From positions 1 through 64,000 of the forward strand of contig NZ_CBVJ010000044.1 in NCBI RefSeq assembly GCF_000513275.1: a stretch of 64,000 nucleotides of DNA. The letters run 5' to 3'. Numbering within the stretch: position 1 is the first letter of the stretch; the number at the start of each line of letters is the position of its first letter. This DNA is from Paenibacillus gorillae. GTDB lineage: Bacteria; Bacillota; Bacilli; Paenibacillales; Paenibacillaceae. A program made the position numbers and the translations under genes. Below are positions 45,135 through 52,780 of the stretch, one piece after another. The notes below the pieces were generated by a model. It made no database searches. It was not told where the DNA came from and saw only the letters and a program-made list of their open reading frames with translations.

Positions 45135-45815
45135 CTAACCGCGACCGCCTCTGAATTTCTGGGTGAACGCTCTCGCCTCATCCACATTCGTTACGCGATT
45201 ACGGCCCCATTCGAACAAAATCCGGTCTATATAGCGTAAGTTAAGCTTGCCCGCAAAAACGGCTTCCTTCAGGGCAAAGCGGATTAGCTCGTCCGGATAC
45301 CGGTCCTGATCGAGCCAAGTGCTGATCGTCTCGCATTCCATCGGCGACAGCAGCCGTCCGAATTCCTGCTCATAGACGGAGAACAAATTTTTCGGATCAA
45401 CAGACCGCTTTGGCGTCTTGCGCTCCGCCCGTCTCGTGTCCCGCTTCTCGCCTGCAGCCCATTCCGCTGCCTTCAGCAGCCAGCCGCTCCAGTTGTATTG
45501 CTCGGATTGAATGCCGGTCTCCGCATCGATCTGATCGTCGATTGCCAGAAACCCTTCCTTCATCAATTTCCCCAAATGCTGCTCCGCCTTCTGACCCGTT
45601 ATGCCAAGCCTGTCAGCGAGTTGGACAGGTGTCGGGAATTCGATGCCTTCATTGTCCCTGAACAGCATCAGCTGAAGAAGAAGCATCGCCTCCGTGTCGG
45701 ACAGTCCCAACTGGCGATAGGAACGCAGCAAAAGCGCCGACACCTGAATGCCGCCTTCATTCAATACGGCAGCCATTCCCCTCGAGTACGCTTTCCACAT
45801 ATCGTCATTGCTCAC
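45135..45815 (-). CDS. dnaD: Primosomal protein DnaD
   Basis: DnaD remodels DNA and helps DnaB and DnaI load the replicative helicase at origins and restart sites. The 226-residue protein has the N-terminal winged helix (LGLSDTEAMLLLQLMLFRDN, then PTPVQLADRLGITGQKAEQHL) and the C-terminal DnaB2/DnaD domain (NLFSVYEQEFGRLLSPMECE, ending in the YxxxILxxW-like YIDRILFEWGRN). GTG 45815 has GAGGAT and GAGG upstream. It follows ackA by 22 bp. Confidence 0.85.
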   Translation of the reverse strand: MSNDDMWKAYSRGMAAVLNEGGIQVSALLLRSYRQLGLSDTEAMLLLQLMLFRDNEGIEFPTPVQLADRLGITGQKAEQHLGKLMKEGFLAIDDQIDAETGIQSEQYNWSGWLLKAAEWAAGEKRDTRRAERKTPKRSVDPKNLFSVYEQEFGRLLSPMECETISTWLDQDRYPDELIRFALKEAVFAGKLNLRYIDRILFEWGRNRVTNVDEARAFTQKFRGGRG

Positions 45816-45837
45816 TGTCCTCAGATCCTCTCTATTC

Positions 45838-47046
45838 CTATACTGTTGCTTGCACGATCCGGTACGTGTCACGCGCAATGATCAGCTCTTCATTCGTCGG
45901 AACGACCAGAACCTTGATGCGCGAGCTATCTGTCGAGATGTAACGGGGATGCTTGCTCCGTTCTGCATTGCGGTTTTCATCCAACTCTACGCCAAGGAAC
46001 GTTAGACCTTCACAAACCGCCTTCCGCAATACAGCGGAATTCTCGCCTACACCTGCAGTGAAAATCAGCGTATCCAAGCCATTCATAGCCGCAGCGTAAG
46101 CTCCGATATATTTGCGCATGCGATATGTGTACATGTCAAAAGCAAGCTGGGCGTTACGATCGCCGTCTGCTATAGCCTCCTGCACCTCGCGCATGTCGCT
46201 GCTGACGCCCGAAATCGCCAGCATGCCGCTATGCTTGTTCAACATGGAATTCACTTCGTTCAGCGTCAGCTCTTCCTTATTCATAACATAAGGAACGATA
46301 GCCGGATCAAGGTCGCCGCTTCGTGTGCCCATCATCAGACCTTCAAGCGGTGTCATCCCCATGCTTGTATCGAATGATTTGCCGTCTTTAATAGCCGTAC
46401 AGCTTGCGCCGTTGCCGATATGACAGGATACGATCTTAAGCGATTCAAGCGGTGCACCAAGAAACTCGGCAGCCTGCTCGCTTACATACTGATGCGATGT
46501 GCCGTGGAAGCCGTAACGGCGCACTTTATGGCGGCGATACAGCACCTTCGGAATCGGGTACAGATACGATGTTTCCGGCATCGTCTGATGGAAGGCCGTA
46601 TCGAAGACAACGACCTGCGGGATATTCGGCATATTCGTCTCCACTGCCAAAATCCCCATCATATGAGCCGGATTGTGAAGCGGCGCCAGATCGAACAGCT
46701 TGCGGATCTCCAGCTTCACTTCATTTGTAACGAGTACGGAAGATTTGAACACTTCGCCTCCGTGTACAACGCGATGGCCTACAGCCTGAATCTCGCTCAT
46801 CGATTTGAGTGCGCCGTATTCCGGATGCATAAGAGCCGCCAGCACTTTTTTAACCGCGGAGACATGGTCCAGAATTTCATCAACAGTGCGTACCTCCGGC
46901 TTGTCAGCCGGCTCATGCGTCACAATGGAGGAGTCCATTCCGATTCGCTCGACACGGCCGCTTGCCAGTACCGATTCATCTTCCATATTGTACAGCTGAT
47001 ATTTCAACGAGGAGCTCCCGGCATTAATTACGAGTACTTTCATCAT
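45838..47046 (-). CDS. ackA: Acetate kinase
   Basis: AckA interconverts acetate and acetyl phosphate with ATP. The 402-residue protein starts with VLVINAGSSSLKYQL, and has VGHRVVHGGE, FDTAFHQTMP, RRYGFHGTSHQYV, HIGNGASCTAIKDGKSFDTS and FTAGVGENSA, all typical. The ATG overlaps the stop of the hbd gene by 4 bp, so it is translated with it. No phosphotransacetylase gene is in the window. A role for the pair in butyrate-type fermentation is possible but unproven. Confidence 0.95.
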   Translation of the reverse strand: MMKVLVINAGSSSLKYQLYNMEDESVLASGRVERIGMDSSIVTHEPADKPEVRTVDEILDHVSAVKKVLAALMHPEYGALKSMSEIQAVGHRVVHGGEVFKSSVLVTNEVKLEIRKLFDLAPLHNPAHMMGILAVETNMPNIPQVVVFDTAFHQTMPETSYLYPIPKVLYRRHKVRRYGFHGTSHQYVSEQAAEFLGAPLESLKIVSCHIGNGASCTAIKDGKSFDTSMGMTPLEGLMMGTRSGDLDPAIVPYVMNKEELTLNEVNSMLNKHSGMLAISGVSSDMREVQEAIADGDRNAQLAFDMYTYRMRKYIGAYAAAMNGLDTLIFTAGVGENSAVLRKAVCEGLTFLGVELDENRNAERSKHPRYISTDSSRIKVLVVPTNEELIIARDTYRIVQATV

Positions 47047-47920
47047 AGCAGTCGGTCTCCATCCTTATCGTATTTGAAAAAGCCTACGCCTGATTTAGCG
47101 CCCAGATGTCCTGCGCGGACCATTTTCTTCAGCACGATGGACGGACGGTATTTCAGCTCGCCGTATTCGCGGAACATGCGCTCAAGCGCTGCCAGCACCG
47201 AATCGAGACCGAAACGGTCAGCCATTTCGAACGGTCCGTGCTGGAAGGAATAACCGATGCGCATCGCGCTGTCGATATCCTCTGCTGAGGCGACCCCTTC
47301 TTCCAGAACGTGAAGCGCTTCATTGATGAAGAGGCAGATCAGTCTGGAGGTGACGAAACCTGGTGACTCAAATACCATAACGCCATTTTTTGTTAATAAC
47401 GTTCTCCACGAAAAAACTTTGTACGGGCAAACGTATCCTCAGAAGTTTTCAATCCACGTACAATCTCAACCATATTGATCTTGAATACCGGATATATGAA
47501 ATGCAAGCCAATGACCCGTTCCGGGCGGCTGGCTACGCTTGCGAGCTCCGTCAAACTGAGCGTTGATGTGTTGCTGGCCAGAATGACATCAGGACCGCAA
47601 ATGCGGTCAAGCTGTTCAAACACCGCTTTTTTGCTATCCAAGTCTTCTGTAATGGTCTCGATGACCAGCTCGCAATCCGTTAAGCCGTCGTAGCTCTCGC
47701 CAAACTGGATACGATTGAAGATGGACTTTTTCTCCGCTTGTGTGAGGGCCCATTTCTCGATCTGCTTGTCCAAGCTTAGTTCGATCATTTCCTTGCCGTA
47801 TATTAATCGTTCGGATGATATTTCGATCAGGTAAACATCCAACCCGTTTGATGCGAGCATCTCGGCAATGCCTTGGCCCATTGTGCCGGCACCGATTACT
47901 CCAACTTTTTTAATTGACAT
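47043..47920 (-). CDS. hbd: 3-hydroxybutyryl-CoA dehydrogenase (two frameshifts)
   Basis: The enzyme oxidises or reduces (S)-3-hydroxybutyryl-CoA with NAD(H). Reconstructed length is 291 residues. The N-terminal part has the Rossmann motif VGVIGAGTMGQGIAEMLA, VIETITEDL, LASNTSTLS and HFIYPV; the C-terminal part has ESPGFVTSRLICLFINEA. The frame breaks at T6 (47386-47391) and A6 (47411-47416). Removing one base from each restores continuous coding, joining FF-VENVINKNGVM-VFESPG. AAGGAG lies before ATG 47920. Confidence 0.85.
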
Positions 47921-47940
47921 AGTTCTCTCCTTGTTTGGCT

Positions 47941-48009
47941 TTATCCTCTCGCAGCTGCTTTCGTCCGCAGCTGTGGGGTAGCCTTTATCTTCATCTTCTT
48001 TCCCGGCAT
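47941..48009 (-). CDS. Possible 22-residue basic peptide
   Basis: A frame of 22 codons (MPGKKMKIKATPQLRTKAAA plus RG) with AAGGTGG 7-8 nt upstream ends 20 bp before hbd. It is strongly basic (about a third Lys/Arg). A TATAAT-like -10 (48026-48031) lies so close that transcription from it would start at the ribosome site. It may be a real small protein, a leader peptide for hbd-ackA, or chance. Confidence 0.35.
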   Translation of the reverse strand: MPGKKMKIKATPQLRTKAAARG

Positions 48010-48043
48010 ATATATGCCACCTTTCATTATAACGAATTTTAGT

Positions 48044-48075
48044 AAAAAAAGAAGGCAGACGGGGCGTCTGCCTTC
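48044..48075 (-). terminator. Terminator of the FtsH-like operon
   Basis: GAAGGCAGACG and CGTCTGCCTTC form a perfect 11-bp stem with a short loop, followed by T7 on the minus strand. Confidence 0.95.
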
Positions 48076-48091
48076 AAATTGTTGAAAATAG

Positions 48092-49589
48092 TTACGCGCT
48101 TTGCGACAGTTTGGTGAGCAAGCTCCGGAAATCGTCACCGCTTATCGTTTCTTCACGTATAACCACATCTAACGCATCAACAAAAACCTGCCGTTTAGCT
48201 GTTAGCATTTCCTTCGTACGGGCCATCAACTCGTCCAGAATCGAGCGGTTAACTTTCGCCCAGCTTTCCGGCGTCATCATCTGTGCATCGATAATGCCAA
48301 GCTCCGTCAAGCCCGATTCCACAAGCGTCCGCACAATGCTCATGGCCTGTTCGAAATCGTTACGAGAACCCGTGCTTCGTCCGCCGTAAAAAATCTCTTC
48401 CGCGGCAGCCCCGCCTAGGGCGATCATAATTTGACTGTCCAAAAAATCTCGCGTATACAAATATTTATCCTGCTGCGGATTATGCCTTACATAGCCAAGC
48501 GCCTGTCCGCGCGGCGACAATGCCACCTGCGATACGCTGCCCGGGCGTACAAGCTCCGCTGCAATGGCATGTCCAAGCTCATGCAGGGCGACGCGCTCAC
48601 GCTCTTCTTTTGTCGCTTCGCGGTCGGTCTTCTCGCCCATCATCACCTTATCGATCGCCATCGCCAAGTGCTGCTCGCCAATAAGCGCGCTGTCTTCGCG
48701 CATCGCATAGATCGCGCCTTCATTCATGACGCTCTCCAGCTGCGCGCCAGAAAATCCGAAGGATTCGGAAGCTATGCGCTCCAGATCAATAGCCGAATCA
48801 AGCGGCTTGTTCGCTGCGTGCAGCTTCAGAATATGAAGCCGGCCTTTCTTATCTGGCAGCTCTACGCCGATATGGCGGTCGAACCGGCCCGGGCGAAGCA
48901 AAGCGCTGTCAAGCATTTCCTTGCGGTTCGTTGCAGCGATAATTAAAATGCGCGGCGCTTCATCCGAACGAATACCGTCCATTTCTGTTAGCAGCTGATT
49001 CAGCGTCTGATCATACTCACGATGCTGCCCGCCATCCCGTTTACCGCCGATAACGTCGATCTCATCGATAAAGATTACGGCATTGCTTTTGCCTGCATTT
49101 TTTCGCCTTCTGACGCGCTTCTTTGAACATGTCGCGGATACGCCCAGCACCGACACCAACATACATTTCAACAAATTCACTGCCGGAAGCAGCCAGATAG
49201 ATAGAATCCGTATACGTAGCCGCCGCTTTCGCCATCAGCGTCTTGCCTGTTCCGGGAGGACCCGTCAGCAATATGCCCTTCATTGGACGAATGCCCAGCT
49301 TCTTAATTTCCTCATGCTTAACCAGGAAGTCAAGCGCCTCGATCAGCTCCGATTTGGCGCGTTCCTGTCCGCCGATCTGTTCAAAGCTCATCGTAGACTT
49401 GGAAAGTTCCATTCTTTGCTTACCGCCCTGTGCGGCAGCCATACGGCCTCGTCCCCGATAAGCAAACGCAACGCCCGCTGCCAAAGCAGCGAGCAGCAAG
49501 AAAGGCATCACATTAACACCTGCTACAATCAAGAACACCAGCAGCACAGGCACAAAACCTATTAGCAGCTCCATCCAATATTTACGCAT
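48092..49589 (-). CDS. Compact FtsH-like AAA+ zinc protease (frameshifted)
   Basis: Reconstructed length is about 498 residues. The N-terminus has two adjacent membrane segments (about residues 6-45) with almost no external domain, unlike FtsH (about 640). Then come Walker A LTGPPGTGKT, pore motif FVEMYVGVGAGRIRDMF, Walker B IFIDEID, second-region homology AATNRKEMLDSALLRPGRFD, and the M41 zinc motif HELGHAIAAEL. One extra base in T6 (49098-49103, plus strand) breaks the frame between RQKA and KNAGKSNAV. GGAGG lies 9 nt upstream. It is probably a paralogue of true FtsH. Confidence 0.8.
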
Positions 49590-50127
49590 GAGCGGACACC
49601 TCCAGCATCACTGGCGTACGAGGCAATACGACATACTTACGGTTGGCGCCGTCCATAATCGTAATATAGACGTTATTTTCATCCATCTCCGTATTCGTAG
49701 TTATACCTGCGTGCTCCTCTGAAATCCGGTTCATCGCTTTCGGAATATCCGAGTATGCCTTCGTCTCCATCGCCTGCGCGACGTCAAACAGAACGGTCGA
49801 CCACAATTTGTCCAGCTTGTCATTCGATTTCGCATTATCTATATTCAGCTTTAGCTCCTTGCTGCCGATTACGTCTTTTCCATTCTGCTGTATGGCATCA
49901 TATACCTGCTTCAAGCTGGCATCCGGTTTGAGCGTCAACGAGATCGATACGCGATCCCGGTCGATAACTGGCGCTTGCGCCGATTCAATGCCCGCTACAC
50001 CTTGAACCGCTTTATCCAGTGGCGCTTCCAATGCAACTTTATTATAGAGCAGCCAGCCCCCGAACAAGACGAGTGCGGTAGCCGCAGCAGTAAGCAATAC
50101 GGGAATGATTTTAATTTTATGCAACAA
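49582..50127 (-). CDS. Single-span membrane protein paired with the FtsH-like protease
   Basis: The 181-residue product has one N-terminal membrane helix (about residues 5-27, IPVLLTAAATALVLFGGWLL) and an extracytoplasmic domain with ESAQAPVIDRDRVSISLTLK and a mixed alpha/beta pattern. A TTG start at 50127 (or 50124) follows a strong AAGGGGG. Its last 8 bp overlap the protease start, a sign of a joint function, perhaps as a regulator or substrate adaptor. I recognise no named family. Confidence 0.65.
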   Translation of the reverse strand: MLHKIKIIPVLLTAAATALVLFGGWLLYNKVALEAPLDKAVQGVAGIESAQAPVIDRDRVSISLTLKPDASLKQVYDAIQQNGKDVIGSKELKLNIDNAKSNDKLDKLWSTVLFDVAQAMETKAYSDIPKAMNRISEEHAGITTNTEMDENNVYITIMDGANRKYVVLPRTPVMLEVSAHA

Positions 50128-50244
50128 TGAAAAATCCCCCTTCCAACGCAATATGTTATACGACGCGTATATCATTTCTGCTATACGAAAGTATATCATG
50201 GTTTGACGTTGATTAGGGGGTGTAAAAACAGGAAACAGACCCTG

Positions 50245-50835
50245 CTAGGCGGAAATCCGCGCTGGCAATCGGTACTCCGTTAGGAATGATCCGTCACGAA
50301 AACGGTAAAATTCATAGTAATATTTCGTTGTATGCTCCTCGCGGGAAAAGTAAATCTCCCAGACAGGCTCGCCATTTAGCATACCCGGCTGCATTCGCTT
50401 GATTTCGGCATCTGGCTTGGCCTGCAGAAAGCTTTCTCTAATCGCATCTTTACTTGCCGCTTCCGAGGCTTTAATGATTAACGGCGGTACTGCATCCGTT
50501 TTAACCGAGCCCTCCGCTGCACCATTGCCGGCCCCAGCCTCTGATTTTTCTGGAACAGCCATCCATACGTACACATCAGTATCCGTTTCGTCTGTCCCTT
50601 CAACGACCCAATATGCTTGATCCCAGACATGCTTCGTTGCTTTCGTCACACTCTTCAACTGGGCAGCTTCGACTACCTCTTTGCGAATCGAAGCTTCTTG
50701 CGACCAGTAAGGAAGCTGGACCGAACGATAATAAATAAATATCGCAACAAGCAGTGCAAGTATGAGCAGACTGGAGAGAGTCAGCCACCGCTTGGCCGAC
50801 ATGAACGGCTTACGTTTTTTCGTTACGGCTCTCAT
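50245..50835 (-). CDS. tseB: TseB-like cell-wall elongation regulator (YpmB)
   Basis: The 196-residue protein has a basic N-terminus, one membrane helix (about residues 15-35) and an extracellular PepSY-like/DUF5590 region (KHVWDQAYWVVEGTDETDTD, then GEPVWEIYFSREEHTTKYYY). B. subtilis TseB acts with PBP2A in cell elongation and lies near dinG, as here. ATG 50835 directly follows the mtaD stop and has only a weak ribosome site; an in-frame ATG 11 codons later is an alternative. Confidence 0.7.
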   Translation of the reverse strand: MRAVTKKRKPFMSAKRWLTLSSLLILALLVAIFIYYRSVQLPYWSQEASIRKEVVEAAQLKSVTKATKHVWDQAYWVVEGTDETDTDVYVWMAVPEKSEAGAGNGAAEGSVKTDAVPPLIIKASEAASKDAIRESFLQAKPDAEIKRMQPGMLNGEPVWEIYFSREEHTTKYYYEFYRFRDGSFLTEYRLPARISA

Positions 50836-52143
50836 CTATCCGTTCAGCAGCCGATCAAAGCTGGCTGCTGCCTCGTAGCGGATTTTTTCCTCATCCAGCT
50901 GAGTACATTGGCCATTTTTAACAACTTGGCGTCCATCCACCCAGACATGCTTCACATCGCGGCCAGAGCCGCTGTATACGAGGTGAGATACGATATCAGT
51001 CTGCGGGTAGAAATGCGGCTGCTCCAAATCGATCGCAATGAAATCTGCCTTCATCCCTTCTGACAGGGTGCCAAGCTGGCCTTCCTGCCAGATCGATTTC
51101 GCGCCGTATACCGTACCCATGCGCAGAGCCTCAATGGCCGGAATGACCGTCGGATCTCCGCTTACGCCTTTGTGCAGCAAGGCTGCGAATTTAATTTCTT
51201 TAAACAAATCCAAGTTGTTGTTACTCGCCACACTGTCCGTACCAAGCGACACCGTTACGCCTGCGCGCAGAAGCTCAGGAACGCGTGCCACGCCGCTTGC
51301 AAGCTTTAAGTTGCTTACAGGATTATGGGATACAGCAACGTTGCGTTCTGCAAGCAAAGCGATCTCATCATCCGTCAAATGGACGGCATGCGCGACAAGC
51401 GATGGACGGGAGAAGAAGCCGAGCTTGTCCAAGTGCTCAACCGGACGCAAGCCGTAATCACGAACATTTTGCTCCACTTCCGCAATCGTCTCCGACATAT
51501 GCGTATGCAGCGGAAGATCATAGTCATGCGCGGCTTGGACAAATTTCTCGATATATTCCGGAGGGCAAGTGTAAGGAGCATGCGGCGAGATCATCGTCGT
51601 AATACGGCCGTCCGCTTTGCCGTTCCAGTCACGTGCGAACGCGATTGCTTCTGCCAGCTTCGCCTGCTGCACGTCTTCTGGACACAGACCGATAACGCCT
51701 CGCGTCAAGACGCCGCGAATACCCGACTGCTCTACCATTTGTGCAACTTGATCCATCCGGTCGTACATGTCGACGAAAGCAGTCGTTCCGCTTTTCAGCA
51801 TCTCGACGATGGCAAGCGCGCTTCCCGCACGAGTATCTTTATCGACATATTTAGCTTCCATCGGCCACATCTTTTGCTCCAGCCATACCTGCAGGTTCTG
51901 GTCGTCGGAGTAGCCGCGAAGCAGCGTCATCGCTGCATGACCGTGCGTATTAATAAGGCCTGGCATAAAGGCAAGCTTGCTGCCGTCGATTCGCTCAGCG
52001 TCCGGGGACAGCTCCGCCGGGTTAGGAGCATCTGTACCGATATAGGTAATCCGGTCATCCGTCACTACCATATGACCGCGAAATTGCAAAGCGCTATCGT
52101 TCATCGGAATAAACAATCCGTTATCAATCCAAATTTGACTCAT
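50836..52143 (-). CDS. mtaD: Amidohydrolase, MTA/SAH deaminase (MtaD-like)
   Basis: The 435-residue amidohydrolase has the metal ligands MPGLINTHGHAAMTLLRG, SPHAPYTC, LPLHTHMSETIAEVE and SLGTDSVASNNNLDLF. This pattern is that of 5'-methylthioadenosine/S-adenosylhomocysteine deaminases, which hydrolyse the adenine amino group. The related chlorohydrolase and guanine deaminase families are alternatives. ATG 52143 lies inside the 3' end of rex, with GAGAGGAACGGG upstream. It links by function to the methionine-salvage genes about 10 kb away. Confidence 0.8.
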   Translation of the reverse strand: MSQIWIDNGLFIPMNDSALQFRGHMVVTDDRITYIGTDAPNPAELSPDAERIDGSKLAFMPGLINTHGHAAMTLLRGYSDDQNLQVWLEQKMWPMEAKYVDKDTRAGSALAIVEMLKSGTTAFVDMYDRMDQVAQMVEQSGIRGVLTRGVIGLCPEDVQQAKLAEAIAFARDWNGKADGRITTMISPHAPYTCPPEYIEKFVQAAHDYDLPLHTHMSETIAEVEQNVRDYGLRPVEHLDKLGFFSRPSLVAHAVHLTDDEIALLAERNVAVSHNPVSNLKLASGVARVPELLRAGVTVSLGTDSVASNNNLDLFKEIKFAALLHKGVSGDPTVIPAIEALRMGTVYGAKSIWQEGQLGTLSEGMKADFIAIDLEQPHFYPQTDIVSHLVYSGSGRDVKHVWVDGRQVVKNGQCTQLDEEKIRYEAAASFDRLLNG

Positions 52144-52780
52144 CGATCCCGTTCCTCTCTCGTTCCAAATAATAAGCAAGGCTTAACAGCTCTTGCGTGA
52201 AATCGGCATGATGAATACGTACCTCATCCGGCACCCTCAGAATAGCGGGCGCGAAGTTCAAGATGCCTTCGACGCCCGCTTCCACAAACAGGTTAGCGAC
52301 GTTTTGCGCTTCGAATGCCGGTACGGTAATGATGCCGATCCGGATGCCGAGCTGCTTGACCGTCGCTTTGAGCGCATCCATCGGGAGCACCGATAAATTG
52401 TTGATTTGGCTTCCGATTTTACTCGGATGGGCATCAAAGACGGCGACGATCTTCATGTTGTCTTTCGAATATTTATTATAATTGCACAGGGCATGGCCCA
52501 AATTTCCCGCTCCAACGAGCGCGACATTAATCACTTGATCCAGCTTTAAGATTTGATTGATTTTGTCCATCAGATAGGAAACGTCATAACCGATACCCTT
52601 GCGCCCGAAATCGCCGAAGTAAGCTAAATCCTTCCGGATTTGTGCGGGATTCAAATCGAGCTTCAGACCAAGATCCTGCGAGGAAATCGTTTGGATTTCC
52701 CGGTGCTGAAGCTCTTTGAGCACCTGCAAATAGATCGGCAGCCTTCGAACGACCGCTTCCGATATTTTCGTGTGCTTCAT
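52124..52780 (-). CDS. rex: Redox-sensing transcriptional repressor Rex
   Basis: Rex senses the NADH/NAD ratio and represses fermentative and anaerobic genes. The 218-residue protein has an N-terminal winged helix (ISEAVVRRLPIYLQVLKEL, then SSQDLGLKLDLNPAQIRKDLA, YFGDFGRKGIGYDV) and a Rossmann domain (NVALVGAGNLGHALCNY). Its ATG overlaps the dinG stop by 4 bp. I saw no typical Rex site in the window; hbd and ackA would be plausible targets in such an organism. Confidence 0.95.
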   Translation of the reverse strand: MKHTKISEAVVRRLPIYLQVLKELQHREIQTISSQDLGLKLDLNPAQIRKDLAYFGDFGRKGIGYDVSYLMDKINQILKLDQVINVALVGAGNLGHALCNYNKYSKDNMKIVAVFDAHPSKIGSQINNLSVLPMDALKATVKQLGIRIGIITVPAFEAQNVANLFVEAGVEGILNFAPAILRVPDEVRIHHADFTQELLSLAYYLERERNGIDESNLD

